Notes: a model not told the origin generated them from the sequence alone. Counted from the first letter of the stretch, positions 52,501 to 60,608 are shown. The stretch is DNA of 64,000 nt from Shewanella atlantica (GCF_003966265.1 NZ_RXNV01000002.1:186001-250000), one strand, 5' to 3'. Numbers and translations are program-made.

Positions 52501-52886
52501 AATTAACAGGTAAGAGCCGCGATCGTGCAAGCTTAGTTAAACGCTTTCAGCAACATGAAGTCCCCGTGTTCTTAATCAGTTTAAAGGCCGGCGGTGCTGG
52601 GTTGAACCTGACCGCAGCCGATGTCGTTATTCATATGGATCCATGGTGGAACCCGGCCGCAGAACAGCAAGCGAGTGACCGAGCCCATCGAATAGGGCAA
52701 GATAAATCTGTATTTGTCTATAAGTTGATCTGCAAAGATACAGTGGAAGAGCGCATTCAGTTGTTACAGGAGTCTAAGCAGAATCTTGCACAGAGTATCT
52801 ATCAACAAGAAAGTGCGAGTGTGACTGAGATGAGCGGAGATGATTGGCTCGAACTGCTTAAACCAATCACCATAGATGAATCATAA
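49593..52886 (+). CDS. SWIM-SNF2 helicase-family ATPase
   Basis: A 1097-residue protein. A SWIM-type zinc motif (CTCHNEDKACKHLA, about residues 93-106) lies near the N-terminus, followed by a long middle region. The SNF2 ATPase follows: LADDMGLGKTIQTLAS (Walker A, about 620), VLDEAQTIKN (about 720), LTGTPLENHLGELWSLFNF. The helicase-C half ends with ISLKAGGAGLNLTAADVVIH and HRIGQDKSVFVYKL. It begins at a TTG with AAGG upstream. Bacterial SNF2 proteins of this type remodel nucleic acid-protein complexes; the target is unknown. Single gene, no restriction or defence partners. Confidence 0.9.
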   Translation: MVQLEEYFSQSAIFHGMQLLLAGMLVKSEQSGLVIRAEFKLGDVNAANIQDSTENSTQNRTHKPSGHGSATSINSTYSALDWSAGPVVASTNSHCTCHNEDKACKHLAAIAIDHIAKQYPITPYASDKKRPDTAKRLLRTELNQRFDPYPNMARHRIIYLLSENQDGLYLSVHKGYLSKTGIYSIKSDLGLDVFTKNILPKFVTQADRYLLDKLSTLIERCSEMEKIKQREAVSLNLSELAGLDFIRHLVSTQRCFWKKCSNPALKIEQHYHQDFLDPAPFIEIDTGCYLDLASMSLILISDFFSMPDISPDAEFDWQPQLRITRHHVEFPWDDTLALSLDLANFSLANGVVVYSLSEIFDYAQEVPHCLNLAAEWNIQLSELPLLTSMFESPVWQRFPLGCRLLPSVLSEQMIALYRLSQAGWCIEFDMKNRFSIVKAERWYGDVAQDAGSRNWFDLEIGVEVNGQKINLLPYLVKAIRLGLVDNIEDQDTILMELDSGERLSLPVDRVKQILAVLVELYEARPLSDTETLTLPMHQMTRLAELSSQIKGQQKQWHWQGTTWLNNKAQQLYSYLDSTEHNDFSVTQPDGLNAKLREYQQQGLNWLQFLQNQSFAGILADDMGLGKTIQTLASILLDKESGRLTKPCLVVAPTSLLANWLHEAQTFAPALNVLLWSGPRRHKLGAQVDATDLLITSYGTLQQDAQFWADKHFHLIVLDEAQTIKNARSRIAKVVASLSSTNKLCLTGTPLENHLGELWSLFNFLMPGFLGTYAQFQRLYQFPIEKEQDDERRQALVKRISPFMLRRIKSDVATELPEKTIINEYISLTQEQGDLYETIRLTMSEEVQKAVRLSGIKRNRLAISNALLKLRQVCCHPQLLKLGQSPISQTDGVMALNDRNDNSDVMISFTQEGVEQSLTEFATSSGKLNWLADKLPSMLAEGRRILIFSSFTSMLTLIGELLEQLAITYVELTGKSRDRASLVKRFQQHEVPVFLISLKAGGAGLNLTAADVVIHMDPWWNPAAEQQASDRAHRIGQDKSVFVYKLICKDTVEERIQLLQESKQNLAQSIYQQESASVTEMSGDDWLELLKPITIDES

Positions 52887-52942
52887 TTATTAAGTGTTTC
52901 TGTTTGAGAGATATAGGCTTCTCATAAACTCAGTTCTTAAAC

Positions 52943-52981
52943 AGACATAGCCCTTAGACATAGCCCTTAGACATAGTTCTC
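52943..52981. repeat. 13-bp tandem repeat at the end of the flagellin-like gene
   Basis: AGACATAGCCCTT occurs twice in tandem (52943-52955 and 52956-52968), then once imperfectly (52969-52981, overlapping the first two bases of the stop codon of the minus-strand gene). Confidence 0.8.
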
Positions 52982-53666
52982 AGACAAATTGGTTGAAGAG
53001 CAAACCTTTGCGCTCCTCTTCATCTTTCTTTGTTAGGACGGCAATTTTTAGCTGAATTTCGGCTTTAACTTGTTCAGATGAGGTTTCTGCATAATCTGTA
53101 TCCTGAATACGGGAACGAGCCTCAGATGTATTAATGCTACTTACCTGATAATTGTTGATGCGGCTATTCGATGCGTTACTGCTGGCGCCAACCTCACCAG
53201 TTTTGGTTGCAATTTCCGTTGTCGCTTCATCTAGCAATGCTTGGCTTGCCGTCGGATCGCTAGCATTTAAACTAGAGATGAAGCCTGATTGCCCCAGCAC
53301 CTGCTCAGCAACAACATTTATCTGTTCACTTAACTGGTCTAGTTCATTCTGAATAGCCTGTTTGTCATAAATTGGATTACCAGCCTGAATAGTCAGCTCT
53401 TTTGCTCGTAGTAAGTTGTCGGTTATTGCTGAATATTGGCCCGCTTGAGTGTTGTAGATACTTTGTTGATCGCGAGCATTTCTGATACCAACATTAGTTT
53501 GGTTAATTTCAGATGTTAACCGATTAGCTATTTGCAGACCTGCTGGATCATCAGATGATCTGTTAATTTTAAGACCCGACCCCAGCTTTTCTAATTGCTC
53601 TTTTCGTTGCTGCTCAATACGTTCAAAGTAGCTAATGGATGAGGGGCGCGAGTGGGGTAACTTCAT
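52980..53666 (-). CDS. Orphan flagellin-like protein
   Basis: A 228-residue protein related to flagellin. Residues 25-75 keep the N-terminal signature (LGSGLKINRSSDDPAGLQIANRL, NVGIRNARDQQSI). Residues 175-205 keep NTSEARSRIQDTDYAETSSEQVK, equivalent to the conserved C-terminal helix. The extreme C-terminus is replaced by a charged KKDEEERKGLLFNQFV tail, and the N-terminal D0 segment is altered. A GAGGAGG site lies five bases before the ATG, so it is likely expressed. No flagellar gene is nearby. It may be a filament-junction, cap-like or non-flagellar protein. Confidence 0.75.
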   Translation of the reverse strand: MKLPHSRPSSISYFERIEQQRKEQLEKLGSGLKINRSSDDPAGLQIANRLTSEINQTNVGIRNARDQQSIYNTQAGQYSAITDNLLRAKELTIQAGNPIYDKQAIQNELDQLSEQINVVAEQVLGQSGFISSLNASDPTASQALLDEATTEIATKTGEVGASSNASNSRINNYQVSSINTSEARSRIQDTDYAETSSEQVKAEIQLKIAVLTKKDEEERKGLLFNQFV

Positions 53667-54063
53667 TAGAGCCTCCTCAGAGATTGTAGTGGACTTAGCT
53701 TAAGTATCACCCTACGACTATGAAATGACAAATAGTAGCCAACTCTTGGTTAGAGTATATTTGCTTAACCAAAATGTGCTTATAGGGAATAGGGATAAGG
53801 TCGTCAAATATCAACACTTGTCGAACAAATAATTAGCTATAGCAATTTTAGCTCCGATAAATTAACTTATATTTGTAAAGCAACCGAGTTTGTCAGCGAC
53901 TAGAAAAAGCTATTCATTCGAACAATCATAGAGTTGCCAAAGTGATAAATTTGGACCATTAGAGTCAATGTACACTGGAGTCCCAGTTAGTGACAAAGAG
54001 ACTATTTTTACCTTTTCCTTTCTCTGACCCCAAAACGCGCCTCATTGTGAGTTAGGGTTACTA
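53667..54063. other. Intergenic region, flagellin-like gene to broken binding protein
   Basis: 397 bases of divergent intergenic sequence, moderately AT-rich. No reading frame, repeat or clear promoter stands out. Confidence 0.4.
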
Positions 54064-54791
54064 ATGGCAAAACGGTCAATTTCAGCACCGCTTTTGCTGG
54101 TTATTTCAGTCATGCTTAACGTCGTTCGTGCCGAAAAACAACCTATTACTGTTTGGAACTACTATCTTTTTCCTCCGTTTCAAACAGCACCACACAGCGG
54201 TTTAGCCACGGATTTTGTGGCGTTACTAAATCAAGAGTTCGAAGGGGAGTTCCGGTTCAAACTAAACTCTGTCCCAAGCGCAAGGTTAAATAAGTATCTG
54301 AAAAAAGAGGAGCAGGGAGTTCTACTGGTTGTCAATTGGGCTTGGATGGGGGAAGGGGCAAAACAGAAATACCTTTGACTCCTTCTATATTGACAGATAG
54401 TAACGAAGTCATCTCTTCAAATGATAGTAAAGTCGTTTACCAAGGGCAAAAGTCCGTGGCTGGTCTTATTCTGGTCGCGGTGAGTGGAAGAAAATATACC
54501 GCGCTTGAGCCTTCATTGAGCAATGACGTTATACATCGATTTGATGTTAACCGAGAACAGCAGGCGTTATCCTTATTACTGAATAATCGAGCTGACTTCA
54601 CTATTCAGCCAAAGAGTTTAGCAGATGCGCTAATCGAAGAGATGGGGGGGCGTGATCGGATATTCTTCTCGCCTGAACAATTGCAGACCTTCACTTGGCA
54701 TCTCATGATCACTTCTGAATTGTCCCACCTTCATCAACCGCTCAATGAATTTATTGATAGCCTAGAAAATGAGAGGTGGGCGAGATCTTAA
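54064..54791 (+). pseudogene. Broken periplasmic solute-binding protein (SBP-3-like)
   Basis: An N-terminal signal peptide (about residues 1-23) and a first lobe (TVWNYYLFPPFQ) are in the first frame, which stops at 54376-54378. The second lobe continues in the +2 frame from about 54379 to 54791. Adding one G to CTTTGACTCC at 54376-54379 gives KYLWTPSILTD and joins the two parts into one protein of about 242 residues. It resembles the small amino-acid-binding-type proteins of Shewanella and Vibrio that act without a transporter. Probably inactive, or a sequencing error at a GG. Confidence 0.8.
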
Positions 54792-55227
54792 CGCGTTATA
54801 AGTTGCTTTCGAAGCCAAAAATGCTGTACAGCCACTAGTAATTGATTGGCTCTGTGGCCCTCACTTTGCTACGGATGAACGCAAATTCCTGCTTTGTCGA
54901 GTCTTATAACAAAAATTTTGTAGTTAAGCCAATTTGTAGTTTTTTATAATCTCTTAAAGAGACTTTGGGAAGATACCGATGATATGCAATTTTCAGTTGT
55001 ATATGGTTTTACGCGATGGCCACATCGTTTGAAACGACGAGAATCGTGCACATGTTTATGAAAAATACGCGAAAATGCAAATTTTTAAGATTTTATCTAT
55101 ACTGTCTATGTTACAAAACTGAATTTCAACAATTCAATGGAGAGTTATGTAAAGGAACTGCTTTAGAACGCATGTAATGGTTAGGTAACTTATTTTGAAG
55201 CGTTTATATTTCTATCGAGAGTAGTGT
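54792..55227. other. Intergenic region before the O-antigen-ligase-like gene
   Basis: 436 bases, AT-rich, with a TATAAT at 54945-54950 but no well-spaced -35. No gene is seen. Confidence 0.4.
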
Positions 55228-56529
55228 ATGAAAGGATTCAGTATGGCCGAATTTTTAAGAGTTGACAAAAACGCAATTTTTTTCACAATGCTTATTTGGA
55301 TTACGGTAGCAGTAACACTAATTGGGGGGAGTATTCCTTTAGTTACAGCTATCACCGTTACGAAATTCGAACTGCTTTTTGTTGCTGCGTATTTTTTCGT
55401 CAATGGGTTTAACTTTCTAATTAAAATAGGTAAGAACTTTTCGGCTAAGGTCGCCCTCTATTTATTAGCTTTAGCTACCCTTTTAGTTACGTCGACTGTG
55501 GTTAATTACAACGCTGATAATGAATTGCAGGCTTTGATCGTTGGTTTTAGTGTTATATTTAAAGTGTTTCACTTGCTCTTTTTTATAGTATTGGCCCATG
55601 CTATGGCTAGCTATAAATTAATTGTAAAAGATACTTTTTTAGTTATTTCTGCAGCAGTCCTTCTGATCGCTGTTACTCTATTATTCATGGGGACTCTATC
55701 ATTTCCATCTGGTTTATACGACAGCAGCCCTTTATTACCTTTTGCGTATAACATTAGGTATCTTGGATATATTTGCACTGTCGGTTTATCAATTTTATTT
55801 GTACTGTTTGTAAATAAAAGCAACGACAGCCTAAAATCTTTTGTTTTGGCTGGTCTTATTATTTCAAATTGCACTCTATTGATATGGCTTGGCGGGCGAG
55901 GGTCGTTGGTTTCCATTATAGCGGTCTTAAGCATCTACTTTATTTACCTGTATCAAACAGCTGAACTTAGGTTTAAAAGTGCTGCTCAACTGTTAGCACT
56001 ACTTTGCCTCTCTGTATTTTGTGCCCATGTTTTAACGGTTTATAGTTGGAATGGCCCCGCGAGATTTTTTACTCAAGGAGAAGTGCTGCAAAATATCGGA
56101 GATGTGAATAAGCTATCTTCCAATAGAATTGCAATTTGGAAACAGACTATCGCTGCAATTATTGAGAAACCTTGGCTAGGCTATGGGCCTGAGGGCTATC
56201 GGTTCCACCCTGATCATATTTTAGGTTTGCAACCCCACAACTCGATTCTGCAAGTACTAGTAAGTTACGGTATTTTTGCAAGCTTAATTATGCTTTACAT
56301 TTTCGCCTCTTTTTTAAATATTTGTAAGGGGCAGGTTTATAATTTGGATAATAAATACCGGCAAGAAAGTGTAATCGCCACGCTGGTTATACTTGGGTTA
56401 GCTATACATAGTTTAGTGGATGGGACTTTCTATCATTCTCAACCCGTTTTTTATGCAATATTGGCCGCTGCAACTATTGTCGCTATTGAAATCAGGTCTT
56501 CAGTCAAATTTGGGGTGGATAAAATCTGA
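55228..56529 (+). CDS. O-antigen ligase/polymerase-family membrane protein (Wzy_C)
   Basis: A 433-residue inner-membrane protein with about 11-12 hydrophobic helices and one large periplasmic loop (about residues 265-350). The family features are GGRGSLVSI (about residues 223-231) and LGLQPHNSILQVLVSYG in the loop with the key histidine. WaaL-type ligases attach O-antigen to lipid A core; Wzy polymerases and other ligases share the fold. No glycosyltransferase is adjacent, so the substrate is uncertain. A second ATG at 55243 has a better AAAGG site and may be the true start. Confidence 0.82.
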   Translation: MKGFSMAEFLRVDKNAIFFTMLIWITVAVTLIGGSIPLVTAITVTKFELLFVAAYFFVNGFNFLIKIGKNFSAKVALYLLALATLLVTSTVVNYNADNELQALIVGFSVIFKVFHLLFFIVLAHAMASYKLIVKDTFLVISAAVLLIAVTLLFMGTLSFPSGLYDSSPLLPFAYNIRYLGYICTVGLSILFVLFVNKSNDSLKSFVLAGLIISNCTLLIWLGGRGSLVSIIAVLSIYFIYLYQTAELRFKSAAQLLALLCLSVFCAHVLTVYSWNGPARFFTQGEVLQNIGDVNKLSSNRIAIWKQTIAAIIEKPWLGYGPEGYRFHPDHILGLQPHNSILQVLVSYGIFASLIMLYIFASFLNICKGQVYNLDNKYRQESVIATLVILGLAIHSLVDGTFYHSQPVFYAILAAATIVAIEIRSSVKFGVDKI

Positions 56530-56666
56530 TTGTTTAGTGGTATTATTAATCTGGGATAATTGCTTCATTGCGTCAATTATTTTTGTAACAATGAAACAAG
56601 TATTGGAAGAAGAGTAAGAGCAATACTCTCTTGATTGAGGCTCTCTTAATAGGGAAGAGGCAGAAA

Positions 56667-57084
56667 TTACTCACCCTGTAGGGTAACAATTCGCCTTGCC
56701 CCCCCCGAAATCACGGTGTTCGCACAGATAGATGTCTTGCCAGGTACCTAAGTTAAGTCTGCCATTACTGACAGGAACCGTTTGGTTGCAGCCTAGCAAG
56801 GAAGATTTAATATGTGCAGGCATGTCATCCACGCCCTCGTAGGTGTGCTGGTAGTATGGGGCCCCCTCTGGTGCGAAAACATTGAAGTGACTCTCTAAAT
56901 CGGTACGTACGGTTGGATCGGTGTTCTCGTTTATGGTGAGCGCAGCGGAGGTGTGCTGAATAAACAGATGAGCCAGGCCGACATTGAGTGTTGCTATTTC
57001 GGGAACTTGACGTATTACCTCTTCCGTAATCAGATGAAAACCTCTACTTTTAGGACTAATAACAATCTCTTTTTGAATCCACAT
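56667..57084 (-). pseudogene. yjbQ: YjbQ (UPF0047) with frameshifted C-terminus
   Basis: A YjbQ-family protein, a trimeric fold with proposed thiamine-phosphate synthase-like activity. The conserved HTSAALTINENTDPTV, EGVDDMPAHIKSS and LNLGTWQ segments are intact. The frame as written ends in an atypical GGGKANCYPTG at 56671. Removing one G from the eight-G run (56699-56706 on the plus strand) restores ARRIVTLQGE and a stop at 56667, the normal family C-terminus. Only the last ten or so residues are affected, so the protein may still function, or the tract may vary. Confidence 0.75.
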
Positions 57085-57295
57085 CTATTGTCACCTGTTG
57101 GGTTGAGTAAATGGCTCTGTATCGCCTTAGCGAGAATATTTTGCTGAGGATTATACCCAAAACCGACGGCGGATAGACAATAGTTGCTAGTGAAGCGCCG
57201 GTATCAGCGCTTTTATCTGGACGTTTGTGTTGCACCTAGATCTTTTTGCGGTGGTATAATAGGGCATTAAATGACAGATAGTCGATGAATTCACT

Positions 57296-57573
57296 ATGGC
57301 TAGGGCTTGCGCAAGACACATTTTAGTTAAGACAAAAGAGGAGACTGAAAAGCTGAAAGTACTGATTAGTAAAGGTCAGGATTTCGGCAAGTTAGCGAAG
57401 AAGCATCCACTGTGTTCATCCAACAAGAAGGGGGGATTTAGGTGAGTTCGGTCCAGGCCAGATGGTTGCCGCTTTTGATAATGTTGTCTTTAAAAAGCCA
57501 GTGCCAGAAGTACATGGCCCTGTAAAAAACAAAGTTTGGCTATCATCTCATTCAAACCATATATCGTACATAA
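57296..57573 (+). pseudogene. ppiC: Broken parvulin-type peptidyl-prolyl isomerase (PpiC)
   Basis: The frame opens as MARACARHILVKTKEETEKL, a typical PpiC start, and stops early after SSNKKGGF. The rest of the family sequence is readable in two further frames: [19 protein letters not shown] and then [13 protein letters not shown] with a TAA at 57571-57573. One lesion is a length change in the G run at 57431-57435, the other an extra A in the A6 run at 57524-57529. Without them it would be a normal protein of about 92 residues. The lesions could be real or homopolymer sequencing errors. Confidence 0.85.
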
Positions 57574-57710
57574 GTAAGGGTAGTGATGCAGAATGGTACT
57601 GATACAGTGATAGTAATTAGCGAAACCTCTTGCTAACCTAGTATCTGTAATTCTATGAAAAATGGTTGATTTAGATTGCTGTGTTCGAGGTTGCTAATAT
57701 AAGGGGTTAG

Positions 57711-58228
57711 CTGAAAATTAGAAAGGGGCTTGGTTCTCTTCGCAAACATACCGCTTTGGCTGTATTAGTTTGTTGTACTTATACTGCGATTGCAAAGCCC
57801 AGTTTAGATGTGGAGGCTCAGTCCTTTGATGGCGCCTCATATTCATTATCTCAGTTCACGGGTCAGGTTGTTTATGTCGATTTTTGGACCTCTTGGTGTA
57901 TCCCCTGCCGGAAGTCCTTTCCCTGGATGAATAAGATGCACCATCTATATAGTGAGCAGGGACTGAAAGTCATCGCATAAACCTAGATAGCGATAAGAAA
58001 TTGGCTCGCCAATTCTTACAAAAGCTTCATGCGGATTTTACGATTAGTTATGATCCAGAAACAGATGTGGCGACTCAGTTTGAAGTCATTGGAATGCCAA
58101 GTAGTTACCAATTCGATCGTAAGGGAGATCTGGTTAAAATCCGCGTTGGCTTTTTTTTAGAAAATATGGCCGCTTGCCAAGCTGAAATTGTTGAGTTGCT
58201 TAAGCAAGAGCCAGAAACTGGCAACTAA
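57711..58228 (+). pseudogene. Broken TlpA/ResA-like periplasmic thioredoxin
   Basis: The first frame encodes a signal-peptide-like region (KIRKGLGSLRKHTALAVLVC, cut near AIA-KP) and a thioredoxin fold with the SWCIPCRKSFP CxxC site. It stops at 57978-57980. The second half (INLDSDKKLARQFLQKL, VIGMPSSYQFDRKG) runs in another frame to 58228. One missing A at 57977 separates them (GCA ATA AAC expected). The first codon in frame after the upstream stop is CTG at 57711, where ATG would be expected, so the start may also be lost. First gene of a decayed four-gene module. Confidence 0.85.
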
Positions 58229-58268
58229 GCTTGTCGCAACCGTTGTTTGTAGCTAGAAAGAGCGTTAA

Positions 58269-58477
58269 ATGGTTAAGATTATCACATTAATTATCGCTTT
58301 TTCACTTACTGGCTGTACAAGTTTGGGAGTGGAACCTTGGCAAAGGGAGCTATTTGCTCGAGAAGATATGGCATTAGGCAGCGACAAGCTAGATTTGACC
58401 TTAGACGATCATATCTATTTTAGTAAAGAGGAAACAAGTGGTGGTCGCTTGCTGGTGGCGGTTGTGGCTGCAGTTAA
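58269..58477 (+). pseudogene. Broken DUF4266-like small lipoprotein
   Basis: A short lipoprotein with signal peptide and lipobox LTGC (Cys16), followed by PWQRELFAREDMALGSDKLD and DDHIYFSKEETSGG, the DUF4266 signature as I recall it. The family ends in a glycine/cysteine-rich GGGCGC tail. Here that tail is in another frame: 58454-58477 reads GGGCGCS and a stop, while the frame from the ATG runs through to 58523 with unrelated residues. A single-base deletion between about 58448 and 58453 explains this. The tail's cysteines may bind metal or cofactor in intact homologues. Confidence 0.8.
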
Positions 58478-58494
58478 AAGGAGAAAGCTTGCGG

Positions 58495-59651
58495 ATGAAG
58501 AAAGCGCAGGACTGCCAACCTAAAAACATCTCTAATGCACTTGCTACTATCGCGTTATTAGCGAACACACAGGCTCAAGCCACTCAAGTTAATGGAATAC
58601 AAAGTGATCCTGGTACGTTGCCGGCCAACAACGTGGAACCCGTTTTCGAAGACCAAACTAGCGACCAAGATAACAAGATTGATGCGGCCATGCTCTACTA
58701 TCAAGAACAAGATAGAGTCACGGCTGCCGAAGGTATCTTCAATATCCAAAAATTGGTTGGTGACAAAACTCAATATCATGGCAAGCTCGTACTTAATACC
58801 TTAACCGGCTCCTCTGCAAATGGGGCAGAACAATGGTCAGCTGATTGGTCCAGTAACCATGGTGTCTATCTCTCTAGAGAGTACTGCTACACTTCACTAG
58901 GCATTAATAGCGGTGCCGAACGCTCTTTCAATAAAAATAACACCCAATTTTCGTTGGCGATGGCATATTACTACGACACTGTTGACCCTGTAGGGGGAAG
59001 ACCTGTTGGCCTGAGTCAGATGGTATTCAGAGGTGATTATGAAACTCAAGCTGCATTTCAAGATGCGTTTGACCTTACTCGCAATCAAGGTAGCCAATCT
59101 AAACAGACCGTTGACCTTAGTCTAAGTTTGACTCAAACCGTTAGTCGAGACAGCTTAGTGCAGTTAACCTACAACTTCTCTTCACTAAACGGTTATATGA
59201 CTGATCCCTATAAGTTATTAAGCGTGGTAGATCCGTCGGGGCGAAGCCAAGCTTACATTTATGAAAACCGTCCCGATGAACGCTATAAGCAAAGCGTCTT
59301 TGTTTATAATAAGAACGCATTAAGCTATGGGGTGTTCGATATATCCTATCGCTATAGCCAAGACGATTGGGGAGTGTCATCTGATACTTTTGAAAGTCGA
59401 TACCGCTATAATTTTAGCCATACTATGTATGGTCAACTCCAAGCAAGGGTTTATCGTCAACAAGCCGCAGGTTTCTATCAACCATTTATAGTGGTTAGCG
59501 AAGAGGTCGATAATTATGCCTCAGCTATAGAATAGAATATTATCAACAATTTCCTCAAGACGGAGGAAAGGTAGCCCCCGGTGAGTTAAGCAAACATCAA
59601 CTTTATCCTGAAGTTAAAGCAATTATTTTGCAGTTTGGATTTTCATTTTAA
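58495..59651 (+). pseudogene. Broken DUF3570-like outer-membrane beta-barrel
   Basis: Starts at an ATG with GGAG 11 bases upstream, a signal-peptide-like N-terminus (to about ANTQAQA) and the DUF3570 opening IDAAMLYYQEQDRVTAAEGI. Many amphipathic strands follow (LVQLTYNFSSLNGYMTDPYK, YKLLSVVDPSGR). The frame stops at 59533-59535 after NYASAIE. The C-terminal part RIEYYQQFPQDGGKVAPGEL and the final strand AIILQFGFSF, ending in Phe as outer-membrane proteins do, lie in another frame to 59651. About 20 family residues seem to be missing at the junction, and an internal loop near residues 110-120 also looks shortened. Confidence 0.8.
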
Positions 59652-59778
59652 ACTTTGCTTTATCGCTAATCATCAGTGGTCATTGTTAGCCAAAATAAAC
59701 AGGGGACTATCTCATAAGTCTGTTAAACAAGATCGTATTAACCAAAACCGATAATGGTTTAGAGCAAGCTATAACGCA

Positions 59779-60608
59779 ATGGCGAGTCGATGCGAAGTTC
59801 ATCTTCGTACAAACGATATTAACACCGCCCGGCAGATGGCGACTCTTTCCGCAGCGGAGACTTGGAGAATAGAGCGGAAATATAGTCGTTTTGACGGTGA
59901 TAGTGAGCTATCCAGAATTAACCTATGTTATGAACAGTGGCAAACTATTGATAGTGAAACCGTGGCATTACTTGAATTTGCCGCAGTGTGTTACCAGTTA
60001 AGCGAAGGTAGCTTTGATATCTCGGCTGGCCCAGTTTTAAAGCTTTGGAACTATCATTCAGGAGCAACCGTACCAACTGCCGCCTCGATTAGTGATGCAT
60101 TAACACTTGTTGGCTTTGACAAAATTTTACGTAACGCGAATCAACTATTCTTGCCAGCTAATATGAGCCTCGATCTCGGCGGAGTCGCTAAAGAGTATGC
60201 ATGTGATAAGGTTGCCAACATGCTCGCATCTCAGTTTGGCAGTGTCGCTGCTTTAGTCAATTTAGGTGAAGACATAAGCTGTAGCCTAGCAGTTAAAGAG
60301 CCATGGGATATTGGTGTTGAAGATCCAGACTAACTCGATACTGAGACGCAACAGCTAGCTCTATTTAGTGGGGCGCTGGCGACGAGTGGTAACACAAGGC
60401 GTTTCATAGAGATAGATGGCGTTAAACTAGCTCAGATTATTGATCCGGAAAGTGGTCACCCAGTTGCCAACGCACCTTTGTCTGTGACTGTTACAGTCAA
60501 AGGTGCCTGATGGCGGGAATGCTTTCAACTATTGCGATGCTTAAAGGTGAGGGGGCTGAACGGTTTTTGGACACTCAAAGCGTCGACTACACTGTATTAA
60601 GATCATAG
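59779..60608 (+). pseudogene. apbE: Broken FAD:protein FMN transferase (ApbE family)
   Basis: ApbE enzymes covalently attach FMN to threonines of exported redox proteins. AMASRCEVHL, FDISAGPVLKLW, LDLGGVAKEYACDK and, further on, GALATSGNTRRF are the family segments. An in-frame TAA at 60331-60333 interrupts after VEDPD. The same frame continues to TGA at 60508, and the C-terminal end (LMAGMLSTIAMLKGEGAERF, then DYTVLRS) is in a third frame, to 60608. No good ribosome-binding site precedes the ATG. At least two lesions, one of them a nonsense codon, mean true decay. Confidence 0.88.

Noticed and set aside
49593..52886. Anti-phage defence system built on the SNF2 ATPase
   Set aside because: No methyltransferase, nuclease or phospholipase-D-type partner gene is adjacent; SNF2 proteins of this kind occur as single chromosomal genes.
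54355..54390. Programmed ribosomal frameshift in the solute-binding protein gene
   Set aside because: There is no slippery heptamer or stimulatory structure, and one missing G explains the break and restores a conserved stretch.
57296..60608. Several separate short genes instead of pseudogenes
   Set aside because: Consecutive short frames join into single known families in the correct order, and later pieces lack their own starts and ribosome-binding sites.
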